Shown here one piece after another: positions 26,673-35,231 of a stretch of DNA of 64,000 bases. The first letter of the stretch is position 1, and each line of letters begins with the position of its first letter. The notes beneath the pieces were generated by a model. The model was not told where the DNA came from. It did no database searches and saw nothing but the letters and a program-made list of their open reading frames with translations. Where the stretch lies: NCBI RefSeq assembly GCF_008386495.1, contig NZ_VTHJ01000051.1:62682-126681 (forward strand), read 5' to 3'. The translations under genes were made by a program, and so were the position numbers. The DNA is from Streptomyces tailanensis (GTDB taxonomy: Bacteria > Actinomycetota > Actinomycetes > Streptomycetales > Streptomycetaceae).

Positions 26673-29143
26673 TGGCGGACGAGGCGAATCTGATCGACCC
26701 GTCCGGCATACCGCAGTTTCTCGGGGACCTGTCCACGTTGGGCATCGATGTGATGCTGCTGTACGCGAACGCGGGCCAGTTCCGCGCCTCGGGCGCGGAT
26801 GTGCACACCACTTTCCAGGGCTTGTCCGCCTTTTACCAGGCACCGGAGGCGTATGACCTGTTCTCGTCCACCCAGCCGGTGAAGACGAAGACGGATGCGT
26901 TCGCGGACGATCTGGAGAAGGTCGCCGCGGCGCTCGACGAGTACAGCGTCACGGTCAAGCCGTTGGTGGAGAAGCTGGCGACGCTCAAGGCGGATGCGCG
27001 GGCGTTCGTGGACTCCATCGCCGGGGACGACGAGTGGCGCAAGGACAAGGACAAGGTCGAGACCAACAACGGCCTGTGGAGCGACGTCAACCACACGGTC
27101 GCCGCCTTCCAGGCCGCCGAGCGTGCTTGCCACAACAAGATCACCGCGCTGGTCGGCGGTACGAAGCTCACCGTCGACGACGGTTCGCACGGCGAGAACA
27201 TGTACGGCTACCGCGCCGGCGACCTCGATCACGCCGGGGAGACCCCGTGGGGTGCGGCGGTCGAGCAGGAGTACGAGGGCTGGGACTGGTTCACGCACAC
27301 GGCCGGGCAGGTGTGGGACGGTTTCTGGACCGACGGTGTGATGGCCACGGTGCACGGCGTGGGCACCCTGTTCGGGGCGGACGGTTCGGACGCGGCGGGC
27401 GAGGCGTGGAAGGGCCTGGCCAAGCTCGGCACCGCCTCGTTCCTGACCAGCGCCACACTGGGCACCTGGTGGCTGGTGCCCGACGACAAACTCCCCTCCT
27501 GGCTGCGTGATTCGCGCACCACGTACAAGCAGACTGTCAAGGGGTTCGTCGCCTGGGACACCTGGGAGAGCAACCCGGCCCGCGCCGCCGGCACCGTCAG
27601 CTTCAACGTCCTTGGCCTGCTGGGCACCGAGGGGGCGGGCGCGGCGGCCACCGGCGCCGGCCGGACCGGTGCGGCGGCCCGTGCCGTGTCGGTGGTGGGC
27701 AAGGTGGGCCGGGCCGTCGACCCGTTCACGTATGTCGGCAAGGCGGGCAAGTTCGCCTACGTCAAGGTAGGCGACGCCTTCACCGCGCTGAAGAACCTGA
27801 AACCCGGCGCCTACCTGGACGTGGCAGGCAACGGCGGCAGATACACCCTGCCCGACCAGCCGACACCACTCGCCGAACGCGCCGCCGCCATTCCCGAGCA
27901 CGCCGCCGAATACGTCGACCAGGCGGGCAAACGCGTCTACCTCGACACCAGGACGGGCGACGTCCTCAACGCCGACGGCAGCATCCGCCAGTACGCGGAC
28001 GAGGCCCCGCACGAACTCTCCGCGAACGACCACACGGAACTGAACACACCCGCCCATGCGGACCGCCCACGCGACTTGGCCGAAGTCGGTGCCCGAACTG
28101 AGCACGCCGGTGGCGGCAACGAATCCTGGTATTCCGATGCACATGCGGGTGGAGGCGGCAATGTGCCCGGCCCTCGTGGAGATCACGGGTCGGGTTCGGA
28201 CGGATGGCAGGCGGGTGCCGGTGATGAACCTCATCCGGTGGGCAAGGATTGGTACGACCGGCTCGAGCCTCATCAGATCAAGGATGTGCAGGTCTACCGC
28301 GCGAACCATGAGCCAGGATATTTTGAGAAATACTATCGCGAGAATGGGCGCAGGCTTCGCGTGGCCGTTGCGGACGAGAGTGGTTATCCGCCGCCTCATC
28401 TGAAGAAGGATCCGAACAATCCCGGTTCATGGATCGCGGCGACCGACAAGCCGCCTCCGTTTCCTGAGAAGTATGTTCCCGGCTCAAAGGTTGACCGGGC
28501 GCCGGATACCGTGCCCACCGACAGAGGGCTCGACACCATCAAGGACGCTGCTCACCAGCGGCACGTATCAGTCCAGGCGGATAACGCGTGGCATGAACCG
28601 GTGCGGGCGGCAAAGGGGACATATGAAGCCGCGCCGACCCCCGATAACCTTCGCGCTTACGAGGAGGTGAAGGCAGGACATGCTCCGTTCCATGAAAAGA
28701 TGAGTGTCGACAGTGAGGCGTTCGGTGAGGCTGTTGCCCGGCACCATGTGATCCCCGAACATTATCAGGGGTATCAATGGGAAAAGCTCTCAGGTCCGAA
28801 GAACGGGAACGATCAGTTTGATCAGCTGTGGAGTCATACTGACAAGAATGGGGTCAAGAAGTTCGTTGTCATTGAGGCCAAGGGGAGTAGTGGCCTGGAT
28901 CTCGGAAAGCGAGAACTTCCCAACGGATTTGATGCCCGCCAGGGTTCGAAAGAGTACTTCCAGGATATCCTGAGAAAAATGCGTGAGCGAGGGCTTGACG
29001 GCGACACCAACGAGATGCGCCTCTATCGCGAACTGCGGAAATCCCTCAGGCAGGGCAATGTTGAATATGTCCTGGTCAAGGCAAAGTCGACTGCCTCGGG
29101 CGAGTATGCTGGCTACGCGAAGTGGACGTTCGATATCAGCTGA
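26672..29143 (+). CDS. Polymorphic toxin with LXG/WXG-like N-terminus and nuclease-like C-terminal tip
   Basis: An 823-residue protein from ATG 26672 (in-frame GTG 26669 also possible). Residues ~1-180 are helical and acidic, as in exported toxins of the type VII kind. The middle (~180-370) has hydrophobic, Ala/Gly-rich segments. A linker with NADGSIRQYADEAP and Gly/His-rich stretches leads to the tip. The last ~170 residues carry QFDQLW and, about 17 residues on, KFVVIEAKGSSG, the D...ExK spacing of a restriction-endonuclease-like fold. DNA from about 28,250 onward is clearly less G+C-rich than the first 1.5 kb, consistent with a swapped toxin tip. The Imm49 gene follows 12 bases later. Confidence 0.8.
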   Translation: MADEANLIDPSGIPQFLGDLSTLGIDVMLLYANAGQFRASGADVHTTFQGLSAFYQAPEAYDLFSSTQPVKTKTDAFADDLEKVAAALDEYSVTVKPLVEKLATLKADARAFVDSIAGDDEWRKDKDKVETNNGLWSDVNHTVAAFQAAERACHNKITALVGGTKLTVDDGSHGENMYGYRAGDLDHAGETPWGAAVEQEYEGWDWFTHTAGQVWDGFWTDGVMATVHGVGTLFGADGSDAAGEAWKGLAKLGTASFLTSATLGTWWLVPDDKLPSWLRDSRTTYKQTVKGFVAWDTWESNPARAAGTVSFNVLGLLGTEGAGAAATGAGRTGAAARAVSVVGKVGRAVDPFTYVGKAGKFAYVKVGDAFTALKNLKPGAYLDVAGNGGRYTLPDQPTPLAERAAAIPEHAAEYVDQAGKRVYLDTRTGDVLNADGSIRQYADEAPHELSANDHTELNTPAHADRPRDLAEVGARTEHAGGGNESWYSDAHAGGGGNVPGPRGDHGSGSDGWQAGAGDEPHPVGKDWYDRLEPHQIKDVQVYRANHEPGYFEKYYRENGRRLRVAVADESGYPPPHLKKDPNNPGSWIAATDKPPPFPEKYVPGSKVDRAPDTVPTDRGLDTIKDAAHQRHVSVQADNAWHEPVRAAKGTYEAAPTPDNLRAYEEVKAGHAPFHEKMSVDSEAFGEAVARHHVIPEHYQGYQWEKLSGPKNGNDQFDQLWSHTDKNGVKKFVVIEAKGSSGLDLGKRELPNGFDARQGSKEYFQDILRKMRERGLDGDTNEMRLYRELRKSLRQGNVEYVLVKAKSTASGEYAGYAKWTFDIS

Positions 29144-29155
29144 CGGGAGTACTAC

Positions 29156-30016
29156 GTGACGGCGCGTGTAGCGCGACACGCCCGGCCGGGGGCACTGGAC
29201 AAGGCTGCCCTGAAGGACCTGGCGGAGGACCTGGAAGGCAGTGTCGACGACCTCGGCCAGTCGCCCTCCGGGTTCGGTCTGGCCATGGATGAGACGCTGA
29301 CCTTGTTTCAGGCCCGTGCTGTGCTCGATCCGGATGCGGCGGAGTTGGAGACGTGGGAAGCTGCCGTTTCCGCAATGCAGGTCGGAACAGCTGCTTTCAT
29401 GGCGGCACAGGCAACGGATGGTGTCGTTGAGCGCCGGATCATGGATGAAGTTCGCACCATTGCAGCGACAGGGCCGCAGTTCTATGCGAATGCGGGTAAC
29501 TGGCTGACGACTCTTTGGTTTGTCGTCATCTGCCGGGACCAGGAGCGCATGGATGCCATGTGTCAAGTCCCTGTCGGGTTGCTCAGGGCGTCTGGAGCAC
29601 ATGGCGACGAGTACGTCTATCACTGGGTTGACGCGCTTCAAACGTACTGGCTTGAACGTCCCGGACTGGTCGAGAAAATGCAGGCGGCGATCACTGCCTC
29701 CTACCCCGAGATTGCCACCATCGCGCCGCGCGATCTTCTTCAGAACGTCCTGTATCAACCCATCAATCTCTTCTCCCACTTCCTGCGTAAGGATCACGAA
29801 GGTTTCAACGCCGCGCTGGTCGAGGCATTGGAACTCCATAAGACGTACTGGACCGCCACCGCGGAACGGGTCGCCGACCTCAACGGGGTCATTGCTCTCG
29901 GTCCGCTTGCCATCGCCTGTCTCGCCTACGACGCCGGATTCCCGATCGAAGTCGAGTCCGAGTACCTCCCCAAGGAGCTCCTGGAGCGCTCTTGGGTCGG
30001 CGAGTTCGAAACATGA
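29156..30016 (+). CDS. Imm49-family immunity protein
   Basis: A 286-residue soluble protein from GTG 29156, with GGGAG upstream. The blocks VRTIAATGPQFYANAGNWLT, YHWVDALQTYWLE and PINLFSHFLRKDHEGFN are those I associate with the Imm49 family of polymorphic-toxin immunity proteins. It lies directly after the toxin, as expected for a cognate immunity gene, and should bind and block the nuclease-like tip. The stop overlaps the DUF6177 start (ATGA). Confidence 0.82.
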   Translation: MTARVARHARPGALDKAALKDLAEDLEGSVDDLGQSPSGFGLAMDETLTLFQARAVLDPDAAELETWEAAVSAMQVGTAAFMAAQATDGVVERRIMDEVRTIAATGPQFYANAGNWLTTLWFVVICRDQERMDAMCQVPVGLLRASGAHGDEYVYHWVDALQTYWLERPGLVEKMQAAITASYPEIATIAPRDLLQNVLYQPINLFSHFLRKDHEGFNAALVEALELHKTYWTATAERVADLNGVIALGPLAIACLAYDAGFPIEVESEYLPKELLERSWVGEFET

Positions 30017-31437
30017 CCAAAGACGTCATCGCTCTCACCCCCAAGTTGCCGGACACCCGCACCCTGCTCGCCGGCCTCTTCGCAGGCGGCCCCGACCTGG
30101 GGCTGACCTCCACCCGTGACGGCGGCGTCCTCCAACTGTGCACCCGCGTCGGCCGTCCCCTGGTCTCCGTCGAGGCACCGCTCCTGATCCACATACCCGG
30201 CGAAGCGGAACGCCTCCTCGGCGGTGATGTGTCCGCACCCTCGCCGCCCTACTGGTGGACAGAGGCCCGCGCCTCGACCGCCGTACCCGAGGCAGAACCC
30301 CTCGCGGGCTCGGTGTGCGGGCGCCTGACCACGCTGCTCGGCGGGACGGTGTGGCCGCGCGCCGCGGGTACGACAGGCGTGGTGACTATCCCTCAGGAGC
30401 AGCCGGCCGGTGACGCACAGGACGTCGTCGCTCCGTCTGCTCCCGACGTTCCCTCGGTCGATGTCCTGACCGAGTCCACCGCCATCGTCATCTCCGACCG
30501 TCCCATCCTTGCTTTCACCACCTGGCTCTCCGACGTCCTGCGCACCACGAGCGCCACCAACCGCGCCCTGCACCTGGTCACCCCACCCCAGACCCGTCTC
30601 ACGCTCCCCCTGCGCATGGCGCTGCGGGGTGCCCCCAATCGGTGGGTGGTCCAGGCTCCGGCCGGCGGTTACTACGACGGCCTGTCCGGGGTCCCCCTCG
30701 CTTGGCAGCAGGGAACATTCACCCCGACCAGCACCACGGTCGCCGACGCTTTCACCCGGCAGACCGAGCCCACTCCGGAACGCCAGCTGACCGTCACGTT
30801 CCGCACGAGCCACGCCCCCACCGCCGACCTGGTCCTCGGCCGCGGTCTGGAGACCGCCTGGCGCCACCTGACGGGCGCGGCGCCGGTGGGCTGGAGCACG
30901 TCGGAGCCGGTCAACCTGCCCTGGTCGCCGCGCCAGCTGACGGACCTGGCCCGAGACCGCTCACCAGCACCGACCCACCTGATCGCGATCGGCGCTCCGG
31001 ACCATCCGTCCATCGCCACACTCCGAATAGCACGTACGAAGGCCGGCGTCGCCCAGGACATCACGCTCACACTCGGCTACACGTCCGCTGCGGAAGTCCC
31101 CCTGGACGCCGTCGAATCCCTCGCCGCCGCGCTGGTCGACGAGCATGGCCTGATGACGATGCTCACCACGCTCCGAGCAGCTCGCGCAGACCTGACCCTG
31201 ACCCCGCGACTGGAGGCCCCGCCCATACCGGTGTCCTTCACCCTCGGCACCCGAGACGTCAACGCCATCGGCCTCACCCACGCCCGACGACCACCCGTCG
31301 CCCTGCGCCCGCGACAACTCGGCACGCCCGCGCACCCTGCCCTGCACTACATCCTGGGTGACGGAACCGACGCCGACGCATGGACCGCGCTCCAACACCT
31401 CACCACCCACCTCAAGGCCGCTCCTGGAGCGGGGTGA
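30013..31437 (+). CDS. DUF6177 family protein
   Basis: A 474-residue protein. ATG 30013 overlaps the immunity gene's stop and is preferred over the ORF limit at 29992. Opening MTKDVIALTPKLPDTRTLLA and internal VISDRPILAFTTWLSDVL and TLPLRMALRGAPNRWVVQ match DUF6177, a Streptomyces family often found with DUF6507 and type VII-linked toxin genes. Function is unknown. The gene is coupled to the immunity gene, so it belongs to the same transcription unit. An asparaginase remnant begins immediately after its stop. Confidence 0.75.
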   Translation: MTKDVIALTPKLPDTRTLLAGLFAGGPDLGLTSTRDGGVLQLCTRVGRPLVSVEAPLLIHIPGEAERLLGGDVSAPSPPYWWTEARASTAVPEAEPLAGSVCGRLTTLLGGTVWPRAAGTTGVVTIPQEQPAGDAQDVVAPSAPDVPSVDVLTESTAIVISDRPILAFTTWLSDVLRTTSATNRALHLVTPPQTRLTLPLRMALRGAPNRWVVQAPAGGYYDGLSGVPLAWQQGTFTPTSTTVADAFTRQTEPTPERQLTVTFRTSHAPTADLVLGRGLETAWRHLTGAAPVGWSTSEPVNLPWSPRQLTDLARDRSPAPTHLIAIGAPDHPSIATLRIARTKAGVAQDITLTLGYTSAAEVPLDAVESLAAALVDEHGLMTMLTTLRAARADLTLTPRLEAPPIPVSFTLGTRDVNAIGLTHARRPPVALRPRQLGTPAHPALHYILGDGTDADAWTALQHLTTHLKAAPGAG

Positions 31438-31674
31438 ATCATCCTCGGCCTCCACCATGGTCACGACCAGCCGGTCGTCTTCACCGGTGCCATGCGCGAC
31501 TCCACCATGGCGGGCCCTGACGGCCCTGCCAACCTGTACGCGGCCGTCATTACCGCAGCGGACTCGCAGCTGCGCGGAGCCGGGACACTGGGCGTCCTGA
31601 ACCACGAGATCCAAGCGGCATGCCATGCCCGTAAGGCACACACCACCAGTCCCGCCGCCAGCGGGGAGGTCTGA
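31438..31674 (+). pseudogene. L-asparaginase fragment
   Basis: The frame from 31438 reads GHDQPVVFTGAMRDSTMAGP, then DGPANLYAAVITAADSQLRG and NHEIQAACHARKAHTTSPAA, then stops at 31674. This is the central substrate-binding stretch of bacterial L-asparaginases (compare VVFTGAMR..., VLNDEIHAAR.VRKTHTT). Both the N-terminal nucleophile region and the C-terminal half are missing. It starts directly at the stop of the DUF6177 gene, so the truncation point coincides with that gene's end and suggests a recombination joint. Confidence 0.8.
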
Positions 31675-31796
31675 TGTGAGGTGCGGAGGGGTACGGTCTA
31701 CTCGGCGTGTGCCTCCCGGTGTATCCGCGCCTCAACGGAAGCAGACCCGTACCACAACCCGCCGCAGTGGCAATGCGTCTTGCCGGGTGTGCCTAC

Positions 31797-31809
31797 GGAC
31801 AGACTGTCC
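31797..31809. promoter_or_regulatory. GGACAG-type palindrome, copy 1
   Basis: GGACAGACTGTCC, a perfect 6+1+6 palindrome, lies 68 bases upstream of the anti-sigma-like ATPase start. ACCTTG follows 9 bases later (31818-31823) and TGGAA after five more, a block shared with copy 4 at 42500. Confidence 0.6.
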
Positions 31810-31877
31810 TCACACAGACCTTGTCGGGTGGAAGGCTTCCTTTTCACTGAGGCCACTACCAAGGTGAGGTTGTCGTC

Positions 31878-32444
31878 ATGGCGCGTCACAGTTCCGAACG
31901 TCCGACGTGCGGATTCACGGTTGCGCCTGTCGTCGACGCTGTCCCGGCCGCACGCCGCCAAGTTGTCTCGCTGGCCCAGGATCTGGGCCTTCCGATATCG
32001 GAGCAGACACTGGAGACCGTCGAGTTGCTGGCCAGCGAGGTGATCGCCAACGCTGTCCTGTACACGGATGCTCCGTGCGACGTCTCTGTGACACGGGCCG
32101 GTGAATGTCTTCGTGTCGAAGTCACGGACACAGACGCATCGTTGCCGAGCACTGTTGAGGCCGGACCGAACGACGAGAGCGGTCGGGGCCTCCTGCTCGT
32201 GAACGCCTTGGCGGATGCCTGGGGGACGCAACCGGAACCGACGGGCAAGACGACGTGGTTCGAGATTGCGTCGGAGCCGTCGACCGACGGCAGGGGCAGC
32301 GACTCCGCGGGTGCGCCGCCCTCCCCTCCCGCTTGTGGGCCCGTTGTGCGGCGTACCGAGGGCCAGGCCCGCATGGCGTCGTCCACCGACTCGCGGTCGT
32401 CCTTCGGTCCGCCGACCGTGGGGAAGCAGCAGCAAGCCGCTTGA
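31878..32444 (+). CDS. ATP-binding anti-sigma-factor-like protein (RsbW/HATPase_c_2)
   Basis: A 188-residue protein from ATG 31878, with AAGGTGAGG upstream. Residues ~15-135 form a GHKL ATPase: the N-box ELLASEVIANAVLYTD, the G1 region VEVTDTDASLP and the G2 box GRGLLLVNALADAWGT. There is no histidine-kinase dimerisation region. Small stand-alone proteins of this kind in Streptomyces act as anti-sigma factors or Ser kinases of anti-anti-sigma factors. The C-terminal ~55 residues are Pro/Ser-rich and probably disordered. It is controlled by a promoter carrying the GGACAG palindrome, shared with the regulator region at 40,761-42,512. Confidence 0.8.
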   Translation: MARHSSERPTCGFTVAPVVDAVPAARRQVVSLAQDLGLPISEQTLETVELLASEVIANAVLYTDAPCDVSVTRAGECLRVEVTDTDASLPSTVEAGPNDESGRGLLLVNALADAWGTQPEPTGKTTWFEIASEPSTDGRGSDSAGAPPSPPACGPVVRRTEGQARMASSTDSRSSFGPPTVGKQQQAA

Positions 32445-32586
32445 GGCCGTGCGCCGAAGTGGTCGACCCCCGCGGCCCGCTCGGACAACGCCACAGACTG
32501 GGCGCGCCTCGCCGCCACCGAGCGGCTTTCGTGCGGTGAGGCGAGCCGTCTTCCCACCGTTGACGTGCCTTCCCTGGATGAGGGAG

Positions 32587-33948
32587 TCAGTCCGGGCACC
32601 TGTGGTAGTGCAGCCCCGGGGCGCGATCGAGGTCGAGGACGAAACCGTCGAAACGTGCCTCGGTGCGGCCCGTCGGCTTCGTTGGCAGCGTCAGCGTGTA
32701 GCCGTCCGCCGTGTACGTCGTGGGGCCGGTGGCTGTGAGAAGGTCTCGGGTGCCACGCCGCCACAGGTAGAGGGAGTCCCCACTGTGGGTGAGCCGTACC
32801 GTGCCTGGTACCTCCCCGCAGGCGTAGGTACCGATCGGCGCATGTGGCATCTCCCCGTCGCTGCCGCGGTCGTCCGCCGCCGTGGCCCTCGGCGAGGGCT
32901 GGTTACGAACGGCACGGGACAGGAGCTGACCCGCGTTGGTGCCAGAGTCGCGGGCGAGGTCGGCCATGACCGATGCGGCGACGTGGTCGGCGGCGATGTC
33001 GGAGTGGTTGGACAGGCAGACGATCCGGAGCCCGGTGCTGGTGAGACGGGTGGCAGCGGAGAAGCCCTGCTCGTGGCCGTAGTGGAAGACGGCGGTGCGG
33101 CCCGGGCGTGCGTCGGCGTACAAGCCGGCGCCGTACGTGAACGGGGCGTGGTCGCTGGGCCGGTAACTGAGGTGTTGCTCCAACGGGAGCGGGCAGCCAG
33201 GCGTCGTTTGCCATTCGTGCCAGAGGTGGCCGAGCCAGCGGTCCAGGTCATCGACGGTGCACCACAGCGAGCCTGGGCCGGGCAGGGTAACGGGGCGCTG
33301 AAGGTGGGACCAGCCGGTGGCGGTGGGCTGGTAGCTGGACGCCGCGCCGGCGATGACCTCGCGCGGATCGCTCTTGAAGCGGGCGGAGGACATGCCGAGC
33401 GGGGTGAAGACCTGTTGCTCGGCGATCTCCTGTAGCGGGGCGTCGTGGACATGCCTCAGGATTTCCACCAGGAGGAGATAACCGGTGTTGCTGTAGAGGA
33501 ACCGGCCCGGTTCCACGGCTCGGTCGTTCTGGCGGTAGGCCAGTTGCAGCAGGTCGTCGGCGGTGTAGTGGTCGAGGTCACGGAAGCCGGCGAGGGAGAG
33601 CAGAGACTCGGCGTCGCGGATGCCGCCGTGGTGCTGGATGAGTTCGGCGACGGTCACGCCGGGGACCCGAAAGCGGGGCAGGACGCTGTTCACGGCGCGG
33701 TCGAGCTGGAGGAGCCCGTCACGAGCGGCGCGCACACACAGGTACGCGGTGATCTGCTTGGCGACGGAGCCGACGTTGAAGGCGGTGTTCTCCACGATGG
33801 GCGCGCCTAGTTCGAGACTGGCTGCTCCGTCGTGTGCCTGTACCGCCGGTTCGTCGCCCGGGTGAATGCGCAGGATGAGACCAGGCTTTGTTGTTCCGTC
33901 CGCAGGCCTGCTAGCCGCGGACACTCTCAGGTGGGCGGAGTTGTTCAC
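32587..33948 (-). CDS. Beta-lactamase-fold serine hydrolase, last gene of the RiPP-type operon
   Basis: A 453-residue protein. GTG 33948 overlaps the stop of the HExxH gene. The longer open frame to 35163 reads through other genes and is not used. It has the class C beta-lactamase/DD-peptidase signature: Ser61-x-x-Lys64 in NVGSVAKQ, Tyr152-x-Asn154 in LYSNTGY and YGHEQGFSA as the likely third motif. No signal peptide is seen, so it probably acts in the cytosol. A C-terminal beta-rich domain (~360-453) follows. In this operon it could be the leader peptidase, an esterase or a resistance/processing enzyme; the sequence does not tell. Confidence 0.8.
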   Translation of the reverse strand: MNNSAHLRVSAASRPADGTTKPGLILRIHPGDEPAVQAHDGAASLELGAPIVENTAFNVGSVAKQITAYLCVRAARDGLLQLDRAVNSVLPRFRVPGVTVAELIQHHGGIRDAESLLSLAGFRDLDHYTADDLLQLAYRQNDRAVEPGRFLYSNTGYLLLVEILRHVHDAPLQEIAEQQVFTPLGMSSARFKSDPREVIAGAASSYQPTATGWSHLQRPVTLPGPGSLWCTVDDLDRWLGHLWHEWQTTPGCPLPLEQHLSYRPSDHAPFTYGAGLYADARPGRTAVFHYGHEQGFSAATRLTSTGLRIVCLSNHSDIAADHVAASVMADLARDSGTNAGQLLSRAVRNQPSPRATAADDRGSDGEMPHAPIGTYACGEVPGTVRLTHSGDSLYLWRRGTRDLLTATGPTTYTADGYTLTLPTKPTGRTEARFDGFVLDLDRAPGLHYHRCPD

Positions 33949-34865
33949 AGGCTGAGGGCCTCTTGGTGGACGGCGCGCAGACATTGCCGCAGGCCGGGGT
34001 CGGAGACGAGGGAGAGCGCGTCGGCGTGGTCGTCGGCGGTCGTGGAAAGGAGTCCGCGTTGCTGGTCCAGGTAGGCGGCCAGGAAGCGGTGCAGGTCTCC
34101 GGTGGTCTCCTCCAGGACACGGGCGGTGTAGATCATGGTCAGGGGGAAGGCCCAGCAGGCGTGCAGGAAGCCGAAGGCGGGGCGCATCGTCTTCTTCCAC
34201 GGGGAGTGGAAGCGCGTCTCGTCGCTGATCTTGCAGGCGGTCGCGGACAGGGCGTCGTTGAGCCAGTTGTGGCCCGCTTCGTGGATGAGATCGCGGGCGA
34301 GGACGACGGGGTCGCCGACGTGGTCGCAGAAGATGGTGCCGGGCAGACGGGTGATGGTCCAACTGTCGAGGGTGTCGCCGAGCCTCTTGCGGCGCAGCAG
34401 ACAGATGACTGCGGCGTGGTCTGCCAGCAGGGAGGCGAATCCGCTCCGGGCGCCGGTGGCGCACGCGGTGGCGACCAGTTCTCGTAGGGCCGGCGGGGCG
34501 GCGGTGGTGTCGGGGCCCAGCACGTAGTAGGGGGTCTCCGAGATCCCCGAGCGGGGCAGGCGTTCCAGGTCGGGAGCGACGACGACGCGCGGGCCGACGA
34601 GGGTGTGTGTGGACAGCGCCGGGGTGCCCGCGTCCGGGTGTGTGCCGTACCAGTCGAAGACAGCGGCGTCGCGGGCTCGGGCGGCGGCTTCGGCACCTTC
34701 GAGGACGTGGTGGGCCAGGCAGTAGTCGACGGCGACCGCCGACGGCACCTCTGTCTCGGTCGGATGCTGAGTGGCGGACTGCATGAGGGTGCGGATCTGG
34801 CGGGCGCGGTCGCGGTGCAGGGTCCGGATCGGTGCGAACGAGAAGTCGATGGTGGGCGCGTCCAC
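33945..34865 (-). CDS. HExxH protein resembling peptide beta-hydroxylases
   Basis: A 306-residue protein. GTG 34865 is chosen because GGAAGGA precedes it by 8 bases; the frame is open to 35012. The metal motif HEAGH lies at 195-199 (RDLIHEAGHNWLND). Segments such as GTIFCDHVGDPVVLA before it and PAFGFLHACWAFPLTMIYTA after it match the 'HEXXH motif' putative peptide-modification family, some members of which are 2-oxoglutarate-dependent peptide beta-hydroxylases working beside radical SAM/SPASM maturases. It follows the putative precursor gene after a strong hairpin and overlaps the serine hydrolase gene (GTGA). Probable role: hydroxylation of the peptide. Confidence 0.75.
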   Translation of the reverse strand: MDAPTIDFSFAPIRTLHRDRARQIRTLMQSATQHPTETEVPSAVAVDYCLAHHVLEGAEAAARARDAAVFDWYGTHPDAGTPALSTHTLVGPRVVVAPDLERLPRSGISETPYYVLGPDTTAAPPALRELVATACATGARSGFASLLADHAAVICLLRRKRLGDTLDSWTITRLPGTIFCDHVGDPVVLARDLIHEAGHNWLNDALSATACKISDETRFHSPWKKTMRPAFGFLHACWAFPLTMIYTARVLEETTGDLHRFLAAYLDQQRGLLSTTADDHADALSLVSDPGLRQCLRAVHQEALSL

Positions 34866-34892
34866 GAGGCGGGTCCTTCCGACGGGGTTGGG

Positions 34893-34927
34893 CCTGGGGC
34901 CGGACCAAGTGGTGGTCCGGCCCCAGG
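34893..34927 (-). terminator. 15-bp hairpin just after the putative precursor gene
   Basis: CCTGGGGCCGGACCA (34893-34907) pairs perfectly with TGGTCCGGCCCCAGG (34913-34927) around a 5-base loop. It lies 43 bases beyond the precursor stop and 28 bases before the HExxH start. Partial termination or 3'-end protection here would raise precursor output relative to the enzyme genes, a common RiPP arrangement. Confidence 0.75.
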
Positions 34928-34969
34928 TGGTGCTCACCGGTGCTCTGCTGCCGGTGTGGTGCGTGGAGC

Positions 34970-35119
34970 TCAGGCCGCGCCGGAGCCCGTGGAGGCCTCG
35001 GTGGTCGGCCATCCCTCGGCGGAGACGCTGGAGGTGTGAGCGGTGGTGCGGACGGTCTCGTCCTCGCCGCGCAGGTCGTCCACGGCGGCCAGGAAGGAGC
35101 TGATCCGGTCGTTCTCCAT
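34970..35119 (-). CDS. Putative RiPP precursor peptide
   Basis: A 49-residue peptide from ATG 35119, with GGAAAGGA upstream. It begins MENDRISSFLAAVDDLRGED, an amphipathic helix like many leader regions. It ends in a low-complexity tail in which 11 of the last 25 residues are Ser or Thr (TAHTSSVSAEGWPTTEASTG), with one Trp at 37, and finishes GSGAA. It contains no Cys. Its position between two kinase genes and the HExxH gene, the hairpin after it, its size and its separation from neighbours by spacers fit a precursor. The core boundaries and modified residues are unknown. I do not recognise the peptide family, and it lacks the FxSxx C-terminus of FxsA peptides. Confidence 0.65.
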   Translation of the reverse strand: MENDRISSFLAAVDDLRGEDETVRTTAHTSSVSAEGWPTTEASTGSGAA

Positions 35120-35231
35120 GAGAGTGCTCGTCCTTTCCAGACGGAGATGTTGGGGCCGTGCATTGGGTGGCACCGTGTGGTGCGGCGGCGAACGGGCGGT
35201 GGGCACCGCGGTCTCCTTCCAGCGGAGTGGG

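Noticed and set aside
32587..35163. Apparent 858-residue minus-strand protein
   Set aside because: The frame runs through the HExxH gene and the peptide region out of frame. The first ~400 residues are Arg/Pro-rich noise; the real gene starts at GTG 33948.
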